A DNA stretch of 64,000 nt from Centipeda artemidis DSM 19719 (GCF_000426665.1 NZ_AUFU01000011.1:1-64000), one strand, 5' to 3'. Shown: positions 24,023 through 32,941, counted from the first letter of the stretch. The notes: a model not told the origin generated them from the sequence alone. A program made the numbers and translations.

Positions 24023-26596
24023 TTAGAATCCCCAGCGGATGCCGGCATCCACGCGCCAGTCGGTCTTGATATCGCCGCCGAAGGTTTTTTCAAAATCACC
24101 GTAGACACTGCACTTATCACTGAGCTTCAGCGTCCCGCCGATCTGTGCGCCGACCCAGGTATCCTTGAACTCCTGCGATGCACGGTTGGTATTGACGCTG
24201 TCCGAGAACGTTGTCTTCATGTCCCCGGAGAACTCATGATAGAGCGAGAGCTTTGCGAACACCGTACTGCGTGCCGTCTCCTGCCCGACGCCGATGCCGA
24301 TGCGGCCGATGAGACTGTTCATCGCGCCCTGCCGGATACTGAGGGCGTTCGCCGCGCCGTTGAGGCTTGCCTTATAGTCGACACCGTTCAGATGTGTGTA
24401 GATCAGCTCGGCCTGCGGCTCGATAAAGCTGCCGCCCTTGTACTTGATACGTTTTCCATACTCCGCAGAGAGCGTTTCCGCCCATGTATGGCAGTCGCCG
24501 CGCACGATGTCTCCGCTCGTATTATAAACACTGTATTCCGTGCCGAGTCTGCCGACCTTTGCGATGAGATCAACATAGTCGCCGCTTTTTCCCGTCCACG
24601 TGCCGTAGATGCCGAGGTTTCCCTCTTTGCTCTTTCCGCTGCCGTTTGCAAATCCGGCGCTGCCCTTCATATAGCTTGCCGCAAGGCCGACGCGCCACTG
24701 CGGAGATACCTGCCGGTCATGACCGACCTGCACCGTATGATAGTTCATATGGAAGTTCGTATTGTCCTTATCGCTGCTAGTCTTTCCGCGGTAAAAACGC
24801 ACCCACGTCCCCGTCTGCTCCGGCGATAGGCGCAAATCGCCCATGCGCTTCATGAGGTCGTTGGCTTCCGCACGAAATGCCATTGCAGAGGCTGCCATCG
24901 CAGATTTTGCGCTGCTCATGATGAGTGTTTCTTTTGGCCCGTAAGTGATGCGGTTTTCATCCGGAACCGCTGCACCGAGCATCGCCTGTCCCGTTGCGTC
25001 GTCATAGGACAACATGCGCCGCGCCCATGGCGTAATCGCGCCTTCGGCGATCTCCGCCTTGCCCGTGATGTTCTTCTCGCCGCTCTTATACCCTTCGTAG
25101 TAGAATTTATGTGCGAGCGATTCGAGCGCTTCTTTATATTTCGATGTATCGAGCCCGTTGCCGGAGGTGCGCAGGGTGACACCGCTGCCTGCGGCGGCAT
25201 TTTTAACGACAAAATCTCCGCCGACAAGCGTCGTGGCATCCGGCGCCGTGCGGTCATAGCAGACATTGGTAAATCCATCATAGTGGTTGATCGTGATGGA
25301 GCGCGCATCCTTTTGGAAGATCCTGCCCGCATGGTCGGCATCCACACCGCCATGGAGCGAGCGCAGCTTACTGCCGGTAAATGTCGTTCCCATCATCGCG
25401 CCCCATGAAGCATTGTGCCATGCTGCACCGTTCTGCAGATAAAGATTGAATCCGGAAGCTTCTCGAATCGCCTTCTTATCCGGTTCGGTTGCGCCCGTTT
25501 TCCCTTTCTCTTTATAGTGATCCAGCACGATGCCCTTCATGACAGAATCCGCTGTCGTCAGTCCCAGATTGATCCGTGTCGGCGTGTTGCCAAATGTGGT
25601 AGCCGTTCCCTCTCTGTCAATAAGCCCGACATTGCCGTAAATCTCCGTTTTTCGGCTGCCCACACCGATGACATTGCCGTCCTTGTCGAGCTTTACATTC
25701 ATATTGACGGTCGCTTCTTCGGCATTGAGTGCAAAATGCGGGATATTATGATCTCTGTTGATATTAATCTTCCCGCCGCCGCCAATCGTCACCGTAGAGC
25801 GCGTTCCGGCACGAACACCTGTCCCATCCGATTCGATATCCACATCTCCCGTGACGAGAACATTGCCGCCCGGCGTATCGCCGTCATAGTTGAGCATCGC
25901 AGAGATGCCGCTGACATAGTAGTGAGACAGAAAACTGGCTCCCGACTGCTCCGGCACCCGCACACGAATCGTTGCGTTGCCGTTGATGACTACATGACCA
26001 TGGTTCAGCGTTCCGATGCCGCAGGTCACAGCAGGATCTATATCCCCATCTCCTGTGGGGGCCTTCCAATACTTGCTGGCAATATTGACTTCTACATCGC
26101 CGTTCACACGCACGGTCTTATGATTAGAAGAACCGGAAATGATGCCGTAGGAGTCTTCTGCATGCGGACGAGAGGTACGGTCAACGTTGACAATCACCTT
26201 TTTTGCTGTGATATTTACATTATGGAGATTTGCGTAGTAGTTCGGGTCAGCTTTATAACCGCGTCCTCGGTAACTCTGAATGCCAAGGTTCTCCTTTGAA
26301 TTGAGCGTAAGCGTCACGCCGGGTGCATTGACATTGACATCTGCGCCATTTCCCGTAATAGATTTTGTATTCAGCGCGCTGTCTTTTGTAAATGTGTAGG
26401 TCTTTGTGGCTGAGTCCCAGACATGATGTCTGGCAAAGTCACTCTGTAATGTCGTCGTTGGCTTTCCATCAATTTGTCCTTTATTGAATACCGTTGTTGT
26501 CTGCTCTTCCGCCGATGCCGTTCCGCACGCACTAACCCCCATCAGCGCCATAAGTACCAGTGCCGTAAGTCTCCGCTCTCTTTTTTCGAATTTCAC
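24023..26596 (-). CDS. Autotransporter with C-terminal beta-barrel
   Basis: About 857 aa if started at GTG 26596, which has RBS GGGAGG and leads straight into a signal peptide (KFEKRERRLTALVLMALMGVSACGTASA). The long passenger (about 35-580) is Gly/Asn/Val-rich with many short beta strands, as in beta-helix passengers. The last 270 residues, from TGTWVRFYRG to the terminal WRVDAGIRWGF, are the autotransporter barrel ending in Phe. The passenger would be exposed at or released from the outer membrane. No adhesion or protease motif is recognised. The mRNA leader carries a cobalamin riboswitch and terminator. Confidence 0.87.
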   Translation of the reverse strand: MKFEKRERRLTALVLMALMGVSACGTASAEEQTTTVFNKGQIDGKPTTTLQSDFARHHVWDSATKTYTFTKDSALNTKSITGNGADVNVNAPGVTLTLNSKENLGIQSYRGRGYKADPNYYANLHNVNITAKKVIVNVDRTSRPHAEDSYGIISGSSNHKTVRVNGDVEVNIASKYWKAPTGDGDIDPAVTCGIGTLNHGHVVINGNATIRVRVPEQSGASFLSHYYVSGISAMLNYDGDTPGGNVLVTGDVDIESDGTGVRAGTRSTVTIGGGGKININRDHNIPHFALNAEEATVNMNVKLDKDGNVIGVGSRKTEIYGNVGLIDREGTATTFGNTPTRINLGLTTADSVMKGIVLDHYKEKGKTGATEPDKKAIREASGFNLYLQNGAAWHNASWGAMMGTTFTGSKLRSLHGGVDADHAGRIFQKDARSITINHYDGFTNVCYDRTAPDATTLVGGDFVVKNAAAGSGVTLRTSGNGLDTSKYKEALESLAHKFYYEGYKSGEKNITGKAEIAEGAITPWARRMLSYDDATGQAMLGAAVPDENRITYGPKETLIMSSAKSAMAASAMAFRAEANDLMKRMGDLRLSPEQTGTWVRFYRGKTSSDKDNTNFHMNYHTVQVGHDRQVSPQWRVGLAASYMKGSAGFANGSGKSKEGNLGIYGTWTGKSGDYVDLIAKVGRLGTEYSVYNTSGDIVRGDCHTWAETLSAEYGKRIKYKGGSFIEPQAELIYTHLNGVDYKASLNGAANALSIRQGAMNSLIGRIGIGVGQETARSTVFAKLSLYHEFSGDMKTTFSDSVNTNRASQEFKDTWVGAQIGGTLKLSDKCSVYGDFEKTFGGDIKTDWRVDAGIRWGF

Positions 26597-26703
26597 GTTT
26601 TTTCTTCCTCCCGAACAATCAATACTCTGTGAAAAAATGCACATGCGTTCTTGTTAATATTTCGTCTTTTCCTCCTCTCCGAACGTATCCCCGGCGAGCG
26701 ATA

Positions 26704-26733
26704 TAAAAAAACCTCTGCCCAAAGAGGCAGAAG
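26704..26733 (-). terminator. Terminator between cobalamin riboswitch and autotransporter
   Basis: On the minus strand CTTCTGCC ... GGCAGAGG forms an 8-bp stem followed by seven Ts. It lies about 75 nt after the riboswitch and 108 nt before the autotransporter start, as an attenuator would. Confidence 0.85.
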
Positions 26734-26807
26734 CATATGAATGGCACGACAATACAGCCGTATATGAATCTCCTCCCTGTCGCTCGCAGGTGGTAACGGT
26801 GACCTCT

Positions 26808-26958
26808 GAACAGGCAGGTCTTCTGACTCCAAATCATCGTGCGTCTGCGTCTTCCCGGGGGATGCCCAGTGACTATATGCAGCTGCACTCCTTGATACAG
26901 CGGCGGGACCGTGTCGGATTTGCACTGACTTCCCTATGAATCCTTACGGAACCTGTTC
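26808..26958 (-). promoter_or_regulatory. Cobalamin riboswitch
   Basis: On the minus strand the sequence has the conserved cobalamin-aptamer blocks in order: AACAGGTTCC, ATAGGGAAGTC, GTGCAAATCCGACACGGTCC, the B12 box CGCCGCTGTATC, GCATCCCCCGGGAAGACG, and AGTCAGAAGACCTGCCTG. Outer helix P1 is GAACAGG (26958-26952) with CCTGTTC (26814-26808). A hairpin AGGT/ACCT with loop CACCGTTACC lies just downstream and may be the P13 kissing partner. The first gene downstream is the autotransporter. Confidence 0.92.
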
Positions 26959-26988
26959 GTTTATGTGCTTTTGTGAATTTCAGGCGAC

Positions 26989-27017
26989 ATTATATCATTG
27001 TTTTACGATAGAATCAA
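26989..27017 (-). promoter_or_regulatory. Promoter of the riboswitch/autotransporter transcript
   Basis: TTGATT (27017-27012), 17-base spacer, TATAAT (26994-26989), about 30 bases upstream of the aptamer. Confidence 0.8.
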
Positions 27018-27084
27018 TATATGGGACAATATTTTATTGAAAAAATCATGAATACTATTCATAACCTCAATTTGTCATAAGTAT

Positions 27085-27115
27085 AAAAAATTCCCCTACA
27101 TTAAATGCAGGGGAA
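27085..27115 (-). terminator. metY terminator
   Basis: TTCCCCT (minus strand) pairs with AGGGGAA across 27091-27115, followed by a T run on the minus strand (27090-27085), 43 bases after the metY stop. Confidence 0.85.
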
Positions 27116-27157
27116 TCAAATATTTACTTCACATAGTTCAGTGACGAATCGAATGCC

Positions 27158-28447
27158 TCACACAGCATCGAGCGCCGCGCTGACATCCGCGAGGAGGTCG
27201 TCGATGTGCTCAATGCCGACGGAGAGCCGCACGGTGCCGGCGTTGATGCCGGATGCCGCGAGCTCCTCCGCGCTCATCTGCGAGTGCGTCGTGGTCGCGG
27301 GGTGGATGACGAGCGACTTCACATCCGCGACGTTCGCGAGGATGGAGAACAGCTCGAGTTTATCGATGAAGCGGTACGCCTCTTCTTGTCCCCCCTTGAT
27401 GTCAAAGGTAAAGATGGAGATGCCGCCGTGCGGGAAGTACCGCTCGTAGAGGGCATGATCCGGATGCGAGGGCAGCGCGGGGTGGTTGACCTTCGTGACC
27501 TTCGGGTGTTTGCTGAGGAAGTCGACGAGCTTCAACGCGTTCTCCGTGTGACGCTCCACGCGCAGGGAGAGCGTCTCGAGGCCGTGGATGAAGTGGAATG
27601 CGTGCGTCGGCGAGATGGTCGCGCCCGTGTCGCGCAGAATGAGCGCGCGGAGGTAGACGATGAAGGCGATCGCGCCGAGCGCATCGGCAAAGCTCAGCCC
27701 GTGGTAGCTCGCGTTCGGCTCGGTGATGTGCGGGAACCGTCCCGACGCCTTCCAGTCGAACCTGCCGCTGTCGACGATGACGCCGCCGAGCGCCGCGCCG
27801 TGTCCGCCGATGAACTTTGTCGCCGAATGCACAACGATATCCGCGCCGTGCTCGATGGGGCGCAGGAGGTACGGCGTCGCGAACGTGTTGTCGATGACGA
27901 CGGGGATGCCATTCTTATGCGCGATCTCGGCGATCGCCTCGATGTCGACGAGATCGGCGTTCGGATTGCCGACGGTCTCGATGTAGACGCATTTCGTATT
28001 CGGACGGATCGCCGCCTCATACGCCGCCGCGCCGCCTTTCGGATCGACAAAGGTGACGTCGATGCCCCACTCCTTGACCGTGTGCTTCAGGAGGTTGAAC
28101 GAGCCGCCGTAGATGGTCTGCTGGGAGACGATATGGTCTCCCGCGTGAGCGAGCCCCTGGATCGTCGCCGTGACCGCCGCCGCCCCCGAGGCAAAGGCGA
28201 GCGCCGCCGCACCGCCCTCGAGCGCCGCGATGCGTTTTTCGAAGACATCCTGCGTGGGGTTCATGAGCCGCCCGTAGATGTTGCCGGGATCGCGCAGGGC
28301 GAACCGATCCGCCGCATGCTGCGCATCGCGGAACACATAGGAGGTCGTCTGATAGATCGGAACAGCGCGCGCGTCCGTGACGGGATCCGGCTGCTCCTGC
28401 CCGACACGAACCTGGAGGGTTTCGAAACGGTACTTCTTGTCACTCAT
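27158..28447 (-). CDS. metY: O-acetylhomoserine sulfhydrylase
   Basis: 429 aa Cys/Met-metabolism PLP enzyme. ETVGNPNADLVDIEAIAEIAH, VIDNTFATPYLLRPIEHGADIVVHSATKFIGGHG (Schiff-base Lys in SATKF) and the HPATTTHSQMS near the C-terminus are typical of MetY. It makes homocysteine from O-acetylhomoserine and sulfide (direct sulfhydrylation). The length above 420 aa favours MetY over MetB/MetC. RBS GGAAAGGGG; strong promoter upstream; monocistronic with its own terminator. Confidence 0.93.
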   Translation of the reverse strand: MSDKKYRFETLQVRVGQEQPDPVTDARAVPIYQTTSYVFRDAQHAADRFALRDPGNIYGRLMNPTQDVFEKRIAALEGGAAALAFASGAAAVTATIQGLAHAGDHIVSQQTIYGGSFNLLKHTVKEWGIDVTFVDPKGGAAAYEAAIRPNTKCVYIETVGNPNADLVDIEAIAEIAHKNGIPVVIDNTFATPYLLRPIEHGADIVVHSATKFIGGHGAALGGVIVDSGRFDWKASGRFPHITEPNASYHGLSFADALGAIAFIVYLRALILRDTGATISPTHAFHFIHGLETLSLRVERHTENALKLVDFLSKHPKVTKVNHPALPSHPDHALYERYFPHGGISIFTFDIKGGQEEAYRFIDKLELFSILANVADVKSLVIHPATTTHSQMSAEELAASGINAGTVRLSVGIEHIDDLLADVSAALDAV

Positions 28448-28504
28448 GAGGGGGTTCCCCTTTCCTTTGTAGAGACCCTATTTCATACTTAATAGATATG
28501 TTAT

Positions 28505-28533
28505 ATTATACTCCTGTGATATTACGTTGTCAA
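28505..28533 (-). promoter_or_regulatory. metY promoter
   Basis: TTGACA (28533-28528), 17-base spacer, TATAAT (28510-28505), both consensus. No T-box or SAM riboswitch is visible in the 57-nt leader. Confidence 0.85.
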
Positions 28534-28559
28534 CATGAAAAACAGTGTATTGCGCGGGG

Positions 28560-28650
28560 CTTATATCGCCGCTCGACATCCGCCTTGCGAAAAAGTGGGG
28601 CTTAAAAATCGCTGCGGCGGACGCCCGGGCGGCACGCAAGGCGCATGGGA
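28560..28650 (+). repeat. Family K repeat copy 3
   Basis: CGCCGCTCGACATCCGCCTT, GCGAAAAAGTGGGGCTTAAA and AATCGCTGCGGCGGACGC parallel the copy at 35052. The following 150 bases (28651-28800) contain nothing I recognise. Confidence 0.65.
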
Positions 28651-28835
28651 AGCAAACCGTAAATTATGGCAAAAGGAATCTTTGCAGTGCGGATTTCGAG
28701 CAAGATACAGCACAGTAAACCGACGATTTACCCCATCCGGCAGTGTTCCCCCGCCGCAGCATCCATTCATCAGAGACTTGGGGCGTACCTCGCATAGCGG
28801 CGAAGTAAAAATCATTCTCTATTTAATAATTACTA

Positions 28836-28864
28836 TTGACAAATAGTAGATAGACGGGTATAAT
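28836..28864 (+). promoter_or_regulatory. dps promoter
   Basis: TTGACA (28836-28841), 17-base spacer, TATAAT (28859-28864). The -35 sits in TTTAATAATTACTATT, an AT-rich imperfect palindrome that could be a PerR/Fur-type site; this is only a suggestion. Confidence 0.8.
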
Positions 28865-28940
28865 GACACATGTAACGAGATAGAAAACAGATATGAATGT
28901 ATCTGCATATATTCTATTATTGGGAAAAGGAGATTTTATT

Positions 28941-29381
28941 ATGAACAAGGAACTTACGAAATCCGTCAATGCTTATATCGCCAACATCGGCGTCGGCTAC
29001 ATCAAGCTGCACAACCTCCACTGGAACGTGGTCGGCTCGCAGTTCAAAGCAGTACACGAATACCTCGAGTCGCTCTACGATTCATTCGCAGACGTCCTCG
29101 ACGAGGCTGCCGAGATCCTCAAGATGTGCGGTGAGCAGCCGGTCGCGAGCCTGAAGGGCTACCTCGAGCTGGCAACCATCAGCGAGCTGCCGGATGGCTC
29201 CGTGGAGCAGAAGAAGGCACTCCAGATTACGCTCGCTGACCTCGAGCTCCTGCGCGACCAGGCGGCTGCGGTGCGCGCCCTTGCGGACAAGGACGATGTG
29301 TTCGGCGTCGCGAACCTCATGGAGGATCACATCGCGAACTACGCAAAGCAGATCTGGTTCCTCCGCTCGATGCTTGCGTAA
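28941..29381 (+). CDS. dps: Dps-family DNA-binding ferritin
   Basis: 146 aa from ATG 28941 (RBS AAAGGAG). The ferroxidase motif KLHNLHWNVVGSQFKAVHEYLESLYDSFADVLDEAAE (about 22-58) is clear; the protein forms a 12-mer that stores iron with peroxide and protects DNA. A monocistronic unit between its own promoter and terminator. Confidence 0.95.
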   Translation: MNKELTKSVNAYIANIGVGYIKLHNLHWNVVGSQFKAVHEYLESLYDSFADVLDEAAEILKMCGEQPVASLKGYLELATISELPDGSVEQKKALQITLADLELLRDQAAAVRALADKDDVFGVANLMEDHIANYAKQIWFLRSMLA

Positions 29382-29412
29382 ATCAATATAGTTCATGGGT
29401 AAAATTGCATAG

Positions 29413-29453
29413 AAAAGAGACCTGCTGCACGTATGTGCTGCAGGTCTCTTTTT
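29413..29453. terminator. dps terminator (bidirectional)
   Basis: AAAGAGACCTGC(TGCAC) pairs with the complementary GTGCTGCAGGTCTCTTT arm and is flanked by A and T runs, so it can serve dps and the convergent gene at 29509. Confidence 0.9.
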
Positions 29454-29508
29454 GTATGCAAGGGACTTCCGGTTACGCTGATATAAATACCTTATCCGTC
29501 CGATATTA

Positions 29509-30180
29509 TTACTTCCCGGGCTCCCCGGTTGTCCAGGCCTGGACGTCTTCCAATGCTTCCCGCACACGCGCTCCGAGTCCCGGCACATCCTCCGGATAGT
29601 CAAATTCCACCGCCCATATCACGGGAGCCTTGACGATATAGAGAATATCCGTATGCATCTTTATCCCATTCATCATATCCGTGACCGTGTAAAGCCGGCT
29701 CCCGTCGCCGACTGTGGGAAAATCGACACGCCGGGGCATCGTTTTGCCGGCATCCCGCGAAGCCTTCTCCAGCCGCGTGTCAATGTACTCCGTTTCCGCA
29801 CCGCGCATAACACGATTGTAGAACTCTTCCTTCATCTCTGTGCAGGAAATAAAGAGACGCAAGGGATCTTTACGCCCCGTGGTGAGGAAGGTCGTCACGC
29901 GTTCCATTGCGTCACGGTTGTATGCGGGGACGGGGATATCTTTCTTTTCTACAGGCTCAAAGAGGAGCGTTGAGACAAAACCGACCGCATAGTTCCCCGC
30001 ATCGACGCGTATAATCTGTCCTGTAGGATTGCCCGGGTTGATTTTTCCAATGATTTTTCCGCTTTCTTTTTCGACAAGCACCCCATCCCCGCGATCGACT
30101 GCGATCAGCGGTGCGGCAAACGCAGCGGATGTGCTCATAAGAACTGCAAAGAAGATCGTGAGGAAATGAATGTGCCGCAT
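29509..30180 (-). CDS. Exported protein of unknown function
   Basis: 223 aa. A clear signal peptide (MRHIHFLTIFFAVLMSTSAAFA) precedes a mature part with PLIAVDRGDGVLVEKESGKIIGKI and a middle rich in charged helices; no known domain is recognised. The pattern resembles small periplasmic proteins common in Selenomonadaceae. RBS GGAGGGG. It lies alone and converges on dps. Confidence 0.6.
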   Translation of the reverse strand: MRHIHFLTIFFAVLMSTSAAFAAPLIAVDRGDGVLVEKESGKIIGKINPGNPTGQIIRVDAGNYAVGFVSTLLFEPVEKKDIPVPAYNRDAMERVTTFLTTGRKDPLRLFISCTEMKEEFYNRVMRGAETEYIDTRLEKASRDAGKTMPRRVDFPTVGDGSRLYTVTDMMNGIKMHTDILYIVKAPVIWAVEFDYPEDVPGLGARVREALEDVQAWTTGEPGK

Positions 30181-30370
30181 AACAGCCCCTCCTAAACGTC
30201 CATCATATATTTATTGATTTATTTATTATATTTTATTCCTTTTTATATTTATTTATTCGAATTTATTTTTATCGACTTAATCCCGGACATTACAGCCCTC
30301 AAAATCCCCAAATATAGGATATGGAAAATGGATTCCCGCCCACTGTTTTATAAGGAATCGCCGATTGATT
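30181..30370. other. AT-rich spacer
   Basis: Very AT-rich between 30205 and 30275 (repeated TTTATT blocks); probably the promoter region of the leftward exported protein. No further gene or terminator is seen. It ends at the left inverted repeat of the insertion sequence. Confidence 0.5.
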
Positions 30371-31620
30371 TAAGGAAACGCTGATAAAACACGGATAACA
30401 AGGCTTGCGTTATCCACAGGCATCAGTTCTACAGTTTCCCATGCAAAAAGTGGAAAAGCATGCCCATATCTCTTTCTTTCCTTCCCCGAACCTCCCGTTT
30501 GAACGGGATTTTCGAGAAAAAGGGCACACTTATCCCGTTGTCATGCAAAACTCTCTCTGCCTTCCCGCCCGCAGACACATAACGAAATTCGCCGACGCAA
30601 AGAGCAGATAGTATTGCAGAAGGTTCTTCCTGAGTCCGCGATACCTTGTCTTACCCGCATGAAACAGACGCTTCACAATGAGAAAAGGATGCTCCACCTT
30701 GCTGCGAACCGAGGCTTTCGCATGCTCGATCTGCCTGTCCCAATTCGTCCCTTTGTATTCTTTCGTCATGCGGTTCTGCGAGGGTCTTTGGGCAATGCGG
30801 CAGTCCACGTCTGAAAGCTCGGACCTCTCTCGGATTTCCGTGCGTTTTTCCACACCGAGATACCCCGAATCCCCATAGACCGTATGATCATCTTCGCGGA
30901 TCAGCGCATGGGTTTGGGTAATGTCGTGCACGTTGGCGGCGGTCGCTGTGATCGTATGGACGTATCCTGTTCCGGCATCCGCACCGGAATGGATCTTCAT
31001 GCCGAAGTACCACTGATTCCCCTTCTTCGTGGAGTGCATCTCAGGGTCACGGGACTTTGTCGCGTTCTTGGTCGAACTCGGTGCATGAATGATGGTTGCA
31101 TCAACAATCGTGCCGCCGTGCATGATGAGTCCAGACGCGTCTAGGCGTTGTTTCACATCATCGAAAATCTTGCGGGCGATGTCGTGCTTTTCCAGCAGAT
31201 GCCGAAAATGCAGAAGTGTCGTGGCATCGGGTGTCTGTTCTGTGGAAAAGTCAATCCGCAGAAAGTGTTTCATGGCATAGCTGTCGTAAATTGCATCTTC
31301 GATTCCCTCATCGGAAAGACCGAACCAGTTCTGCATAAGGTACATACGCAGCATGGTTTCTAGGGGGATCAGTTTTCTGCCGCGCTCTTTCTGGACATAG
31401 TACGGCGCGATGAGTGCCATCCATTCGTTCCAAGGAATGATGGATTCCATGGCTTGCAGAAAGGCTTCACGCCGTGTTGTTCTCTTGCGGTTTGCGTACT
31501 CCATGTCGGTAAAGGTTTGCTGCACCATGATGTTGCCTCTCTCGTCGTGTTGCTGTTTTCCTCTATTGTAATATTTCGGAGCTCAATCGTGCAACAAAAG
31601 AATTTTTCAGTGTTTCCTTA
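30371..31620 (-). mobile_element. IS5-like insertion sequence
   Basis: About 1.25 kb bounded by imperfect inverted repeats TAAGGAAACGCTGATAAAAC (30371-30390) and, on the other strand, TAAGGAAACACTGAAAAATT (31620-31601). The outermost TA on each side may be a 2-bp target duplication. One transposase gene fills most of it, so the copy looks complete. Confidence 0.85.
30530..31528 (-). CDS. IS5-family DDE transposase
   Basis: 332 aa. IIPWNEWMALIAPYY and RMYLMQNWFGLSDEGIEDAIYDSYAMKHFLRID match the N-terminal IS5 transposase domain; GGTIVDATIIHAPSS (first Asp), YGDSGYLG (second Asp) and RSKVEHPFLIVKRLF (Glu) give the DDE triad. The frame is intact, so the element may still be active. Confidence 0.93.
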   Translation of the reverse strand: MVQQTFTDMEYANRKRTTRREAFLQAMESIIPWNEWMALIAPYYVQKERGRKLIPLETMLRMYLMQNWFGLSDEGIEDAIYDSYAMKHFLRIDFSTEQTPDATTLLHFRHLLEKHDIARKIFDDVKQRLDASGLIMHGGTIVDATIIHAPSSTKNATKSRDPEMHSTKKGNQWYFGMKIHSGADAGTGYVHTITATAANVHDITQTHALIREDDHTVYGDSGYLGVEKRTEIRERSELSDVDCRIAQRPSQNRMTKEYKGTNWDRQIEHAKASVRSKVEHPFLIVKRLFHAGKTRYRGLRKNLLQYYLLFASANFVMCLRAGRQREFCMTTG

Positions 31621-31736
31621 GAAGTAAGTCTTAAAAAACTCGAACGCCCATCGAATCCGTTTCCCATCCATGTGCGGTATGATCTCACTGTAACGGGAAG
31701 AGATCATGGTCTGCCGACAAAAAGGATGTGATTCAT

Positions 31737-32023
31737 ATGATGACAACGAACATGATGAAGAGAACCGCGATTGCCGCCCTAATCGGTGCCATGGGCTATG
31801 GCGTGGCGGGCGTTGCCGAGGTCTCCGCAAGTGCGCCCCGCGCAGATCAGCGCGTGACACCCGCGGCATTCGAGCGTCTTGACGGGCGTACGGATGTGCA
31901 GCAGCTCGCATGGGGGGAAAACGCAAGTCCCGCAAAGGCGGCAAGAAGTATTCACAGGGCAGCGTCAATACAGCGATTATTGCCGGTGCCGTCATTGGCG
32001 CGATCATCGCAAAGAATACGTGA
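31737..32023 (+). pseudogene. Small exported glycine-zipper-like protein, frameshifted in a G tract
   Basis: ATG 31737 follows RBS AAAGGATG. A signal peptide (MMKRTAIAALIGAMGYGVAGVAEVSA) is followed by about 28 residues ending QQLAWG. At a six-G run (31912-31917) the plausible frame is lost. With seven Gs the reading would continue KRKSRKGGKKYSQGSVNTAI and then a Gly/Ala/Ile hydrophobic tail to TGA 32021-32023, a typical small protein end. As written, the frame runs on to 32084 with unlikely sequence. This is a recent indel, phase variation or a sequencing error. Confidence 0.6.
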
Positions 32024-32123
32024 GAATCTCCTGCCGCGCAGCGTCCTTTCCGATGGAGAGGACGCTTTTCTTGTGCATATATGATATAATGATCGTGATT
32101 ACATGGATATGGAGGAACCGATC

Positions 32124-32633
32124 ATGCACAAGGCAATCGTTGTCGTGGATATGCAGAATGACTTTATTGACGGGGCGCTCGGAACACCCGAGGCACAGGA
32201 GATGCTGCCGCGCCTCGTGGCGAAGCTCACAGGAGAGCAGGGGACAGCATTCATTTTCACCATGGACACGCACGGCGCAGACTACCTCGCGACCCAGGAG
32301 GGGCAGAAGCTACCTGTCGAACACTGCATCCGTGGCACGGTGGGCTGGCAGATCGCGGAGCCATTGCAGCCGTTTGTCCGAGAGGCGGCAGCCGTCGTCG
32401 AAAAACCCACCTTCGGTGCAACGAACCTCCCTGCCATCCTCGCGGACTACGACGAAATCGAGTTCGTTGGCCTGTGCACCGACATCTGCGTCATCTCCAA
32501 CGCCCTCATCGCGAAGGCGTTTCATCCCGAGAAACGCATCAGCGTCGATGCCTCCTGCTGTGCGGGCGTCACCCCCGAGAGCCACAGGAACGCTCTCGCC
32601 GCGATGCGGATGTGTCAGGTGGAGGTGCACTGA
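32124..32633 (+). CDS. Cysteine hydrolase of the nicotinamidase/isochorismatase family
   Basis: 169 aa from ATG 32124 (RBS TGGAGGA). VVVDMQNDFIDGAL carries the catalytic Asp, VEKPTFGATNL the Lys region and GLCTDICVISNAL the nucleophilic Cys. TMDTHGADYL and LPVEHCIRGTVGWQ resemble nicotinamidase metal and substrate regions, so deamidation of nicotinamide for NAD salvage is plausible, but the superfamily is broad. Confidence 0.82.
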   Translation: MHKAIVVVDMQNDFIDGALGTPEAQEMLPRLVAKLTGEQGTAFIFTMDTHGADYLATQEGQKLPVEHCIRGTVGWQIAEPLQPFVREAAAVVEKPTFGATNLPAILADYDEIEFVGLCTDICVISNALIAKAFHPEKRISVDASCCAGVTPESHRNALAAMRMCQVEVH

Positions 32634-32643
32634 GTGAGATTTT

Positions 32644-32697
32644 TGAAGGGACTTTTGCACGAAGTTTTTATCTGTGTGCAATAGTCCCTTCTGTTTT
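32644..32697 (+). terminator. Terminator after the cysteine hydrolase gene
   Basis: GAAGGGAC and TTGCAC pair with GTGCAA and GTCCCTTC across a 15-base loop, then a T-rich run. Confidence 0.8.
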
Positions 32698-32739
32698 ATT
32701 TCAGAATTTATGTTATAATAGGTTGAAAATTTTGATATA

Positions 32740-32799
32740 GGGATCACTGATAAAATGAAGTCCGTCAAGATGGCGCGGCTGAATTTATCAGTGCTTCCC
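32740..32799. mobile_element. 60-bp MITE-like element
   Basis: Terminal inverted repeats GGGATCACTGATAAA (32740-32754) and, on the other strand, GGGAAGCACTGATAAA (32799-32784) enclose about 30 bases. The ends resemble those of the IS at 30371-31620 (GGAAACRCTGATAAA), so it may be moved by a related transposase. Confidence 0.65.
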
Positions 32800-32802
32800 T
32801 AA

Positions 32803-32926
32803 GTGACGCGGAAGTTTCGATGCATAGCGAGGCATGAGGAAAAACCAAGCGAAGGCGTAGTGTGAAACCTACGTCGACGAAGCATTCGACGAAAATGACG
32901 ACGCTAGGCGCGAAAATCCCGCCTTA
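32803..32926 (+). repeat. 124-bp structured repeat, family R copy 6
   Basis: Subtype with GCATAGCGAGG and ACGCTAGGCGCG. Outer arm GTGACGCGG at 32803-32811; the closing arm is decayed (CCCGCCTTA). First of a tandem pair. Confidence 0.8.
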
Positions 32927-32941
32927 TTTATCGTAAAGTAA

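Noticed and set aside
28800-28840. A firm PerR box upstream of dps
   Set aside because: The AT-rich sequence is only a loose match, so it is mentioned with the promoter and not called as a site.
31737-32023. Programmed -1 frameshift at the G6 tract
   Set aside because: The tandem slip would need GAA to re-pair as GGA, a poor match, and no downstream stimulatory hairpin is clear; an indel is simpler.
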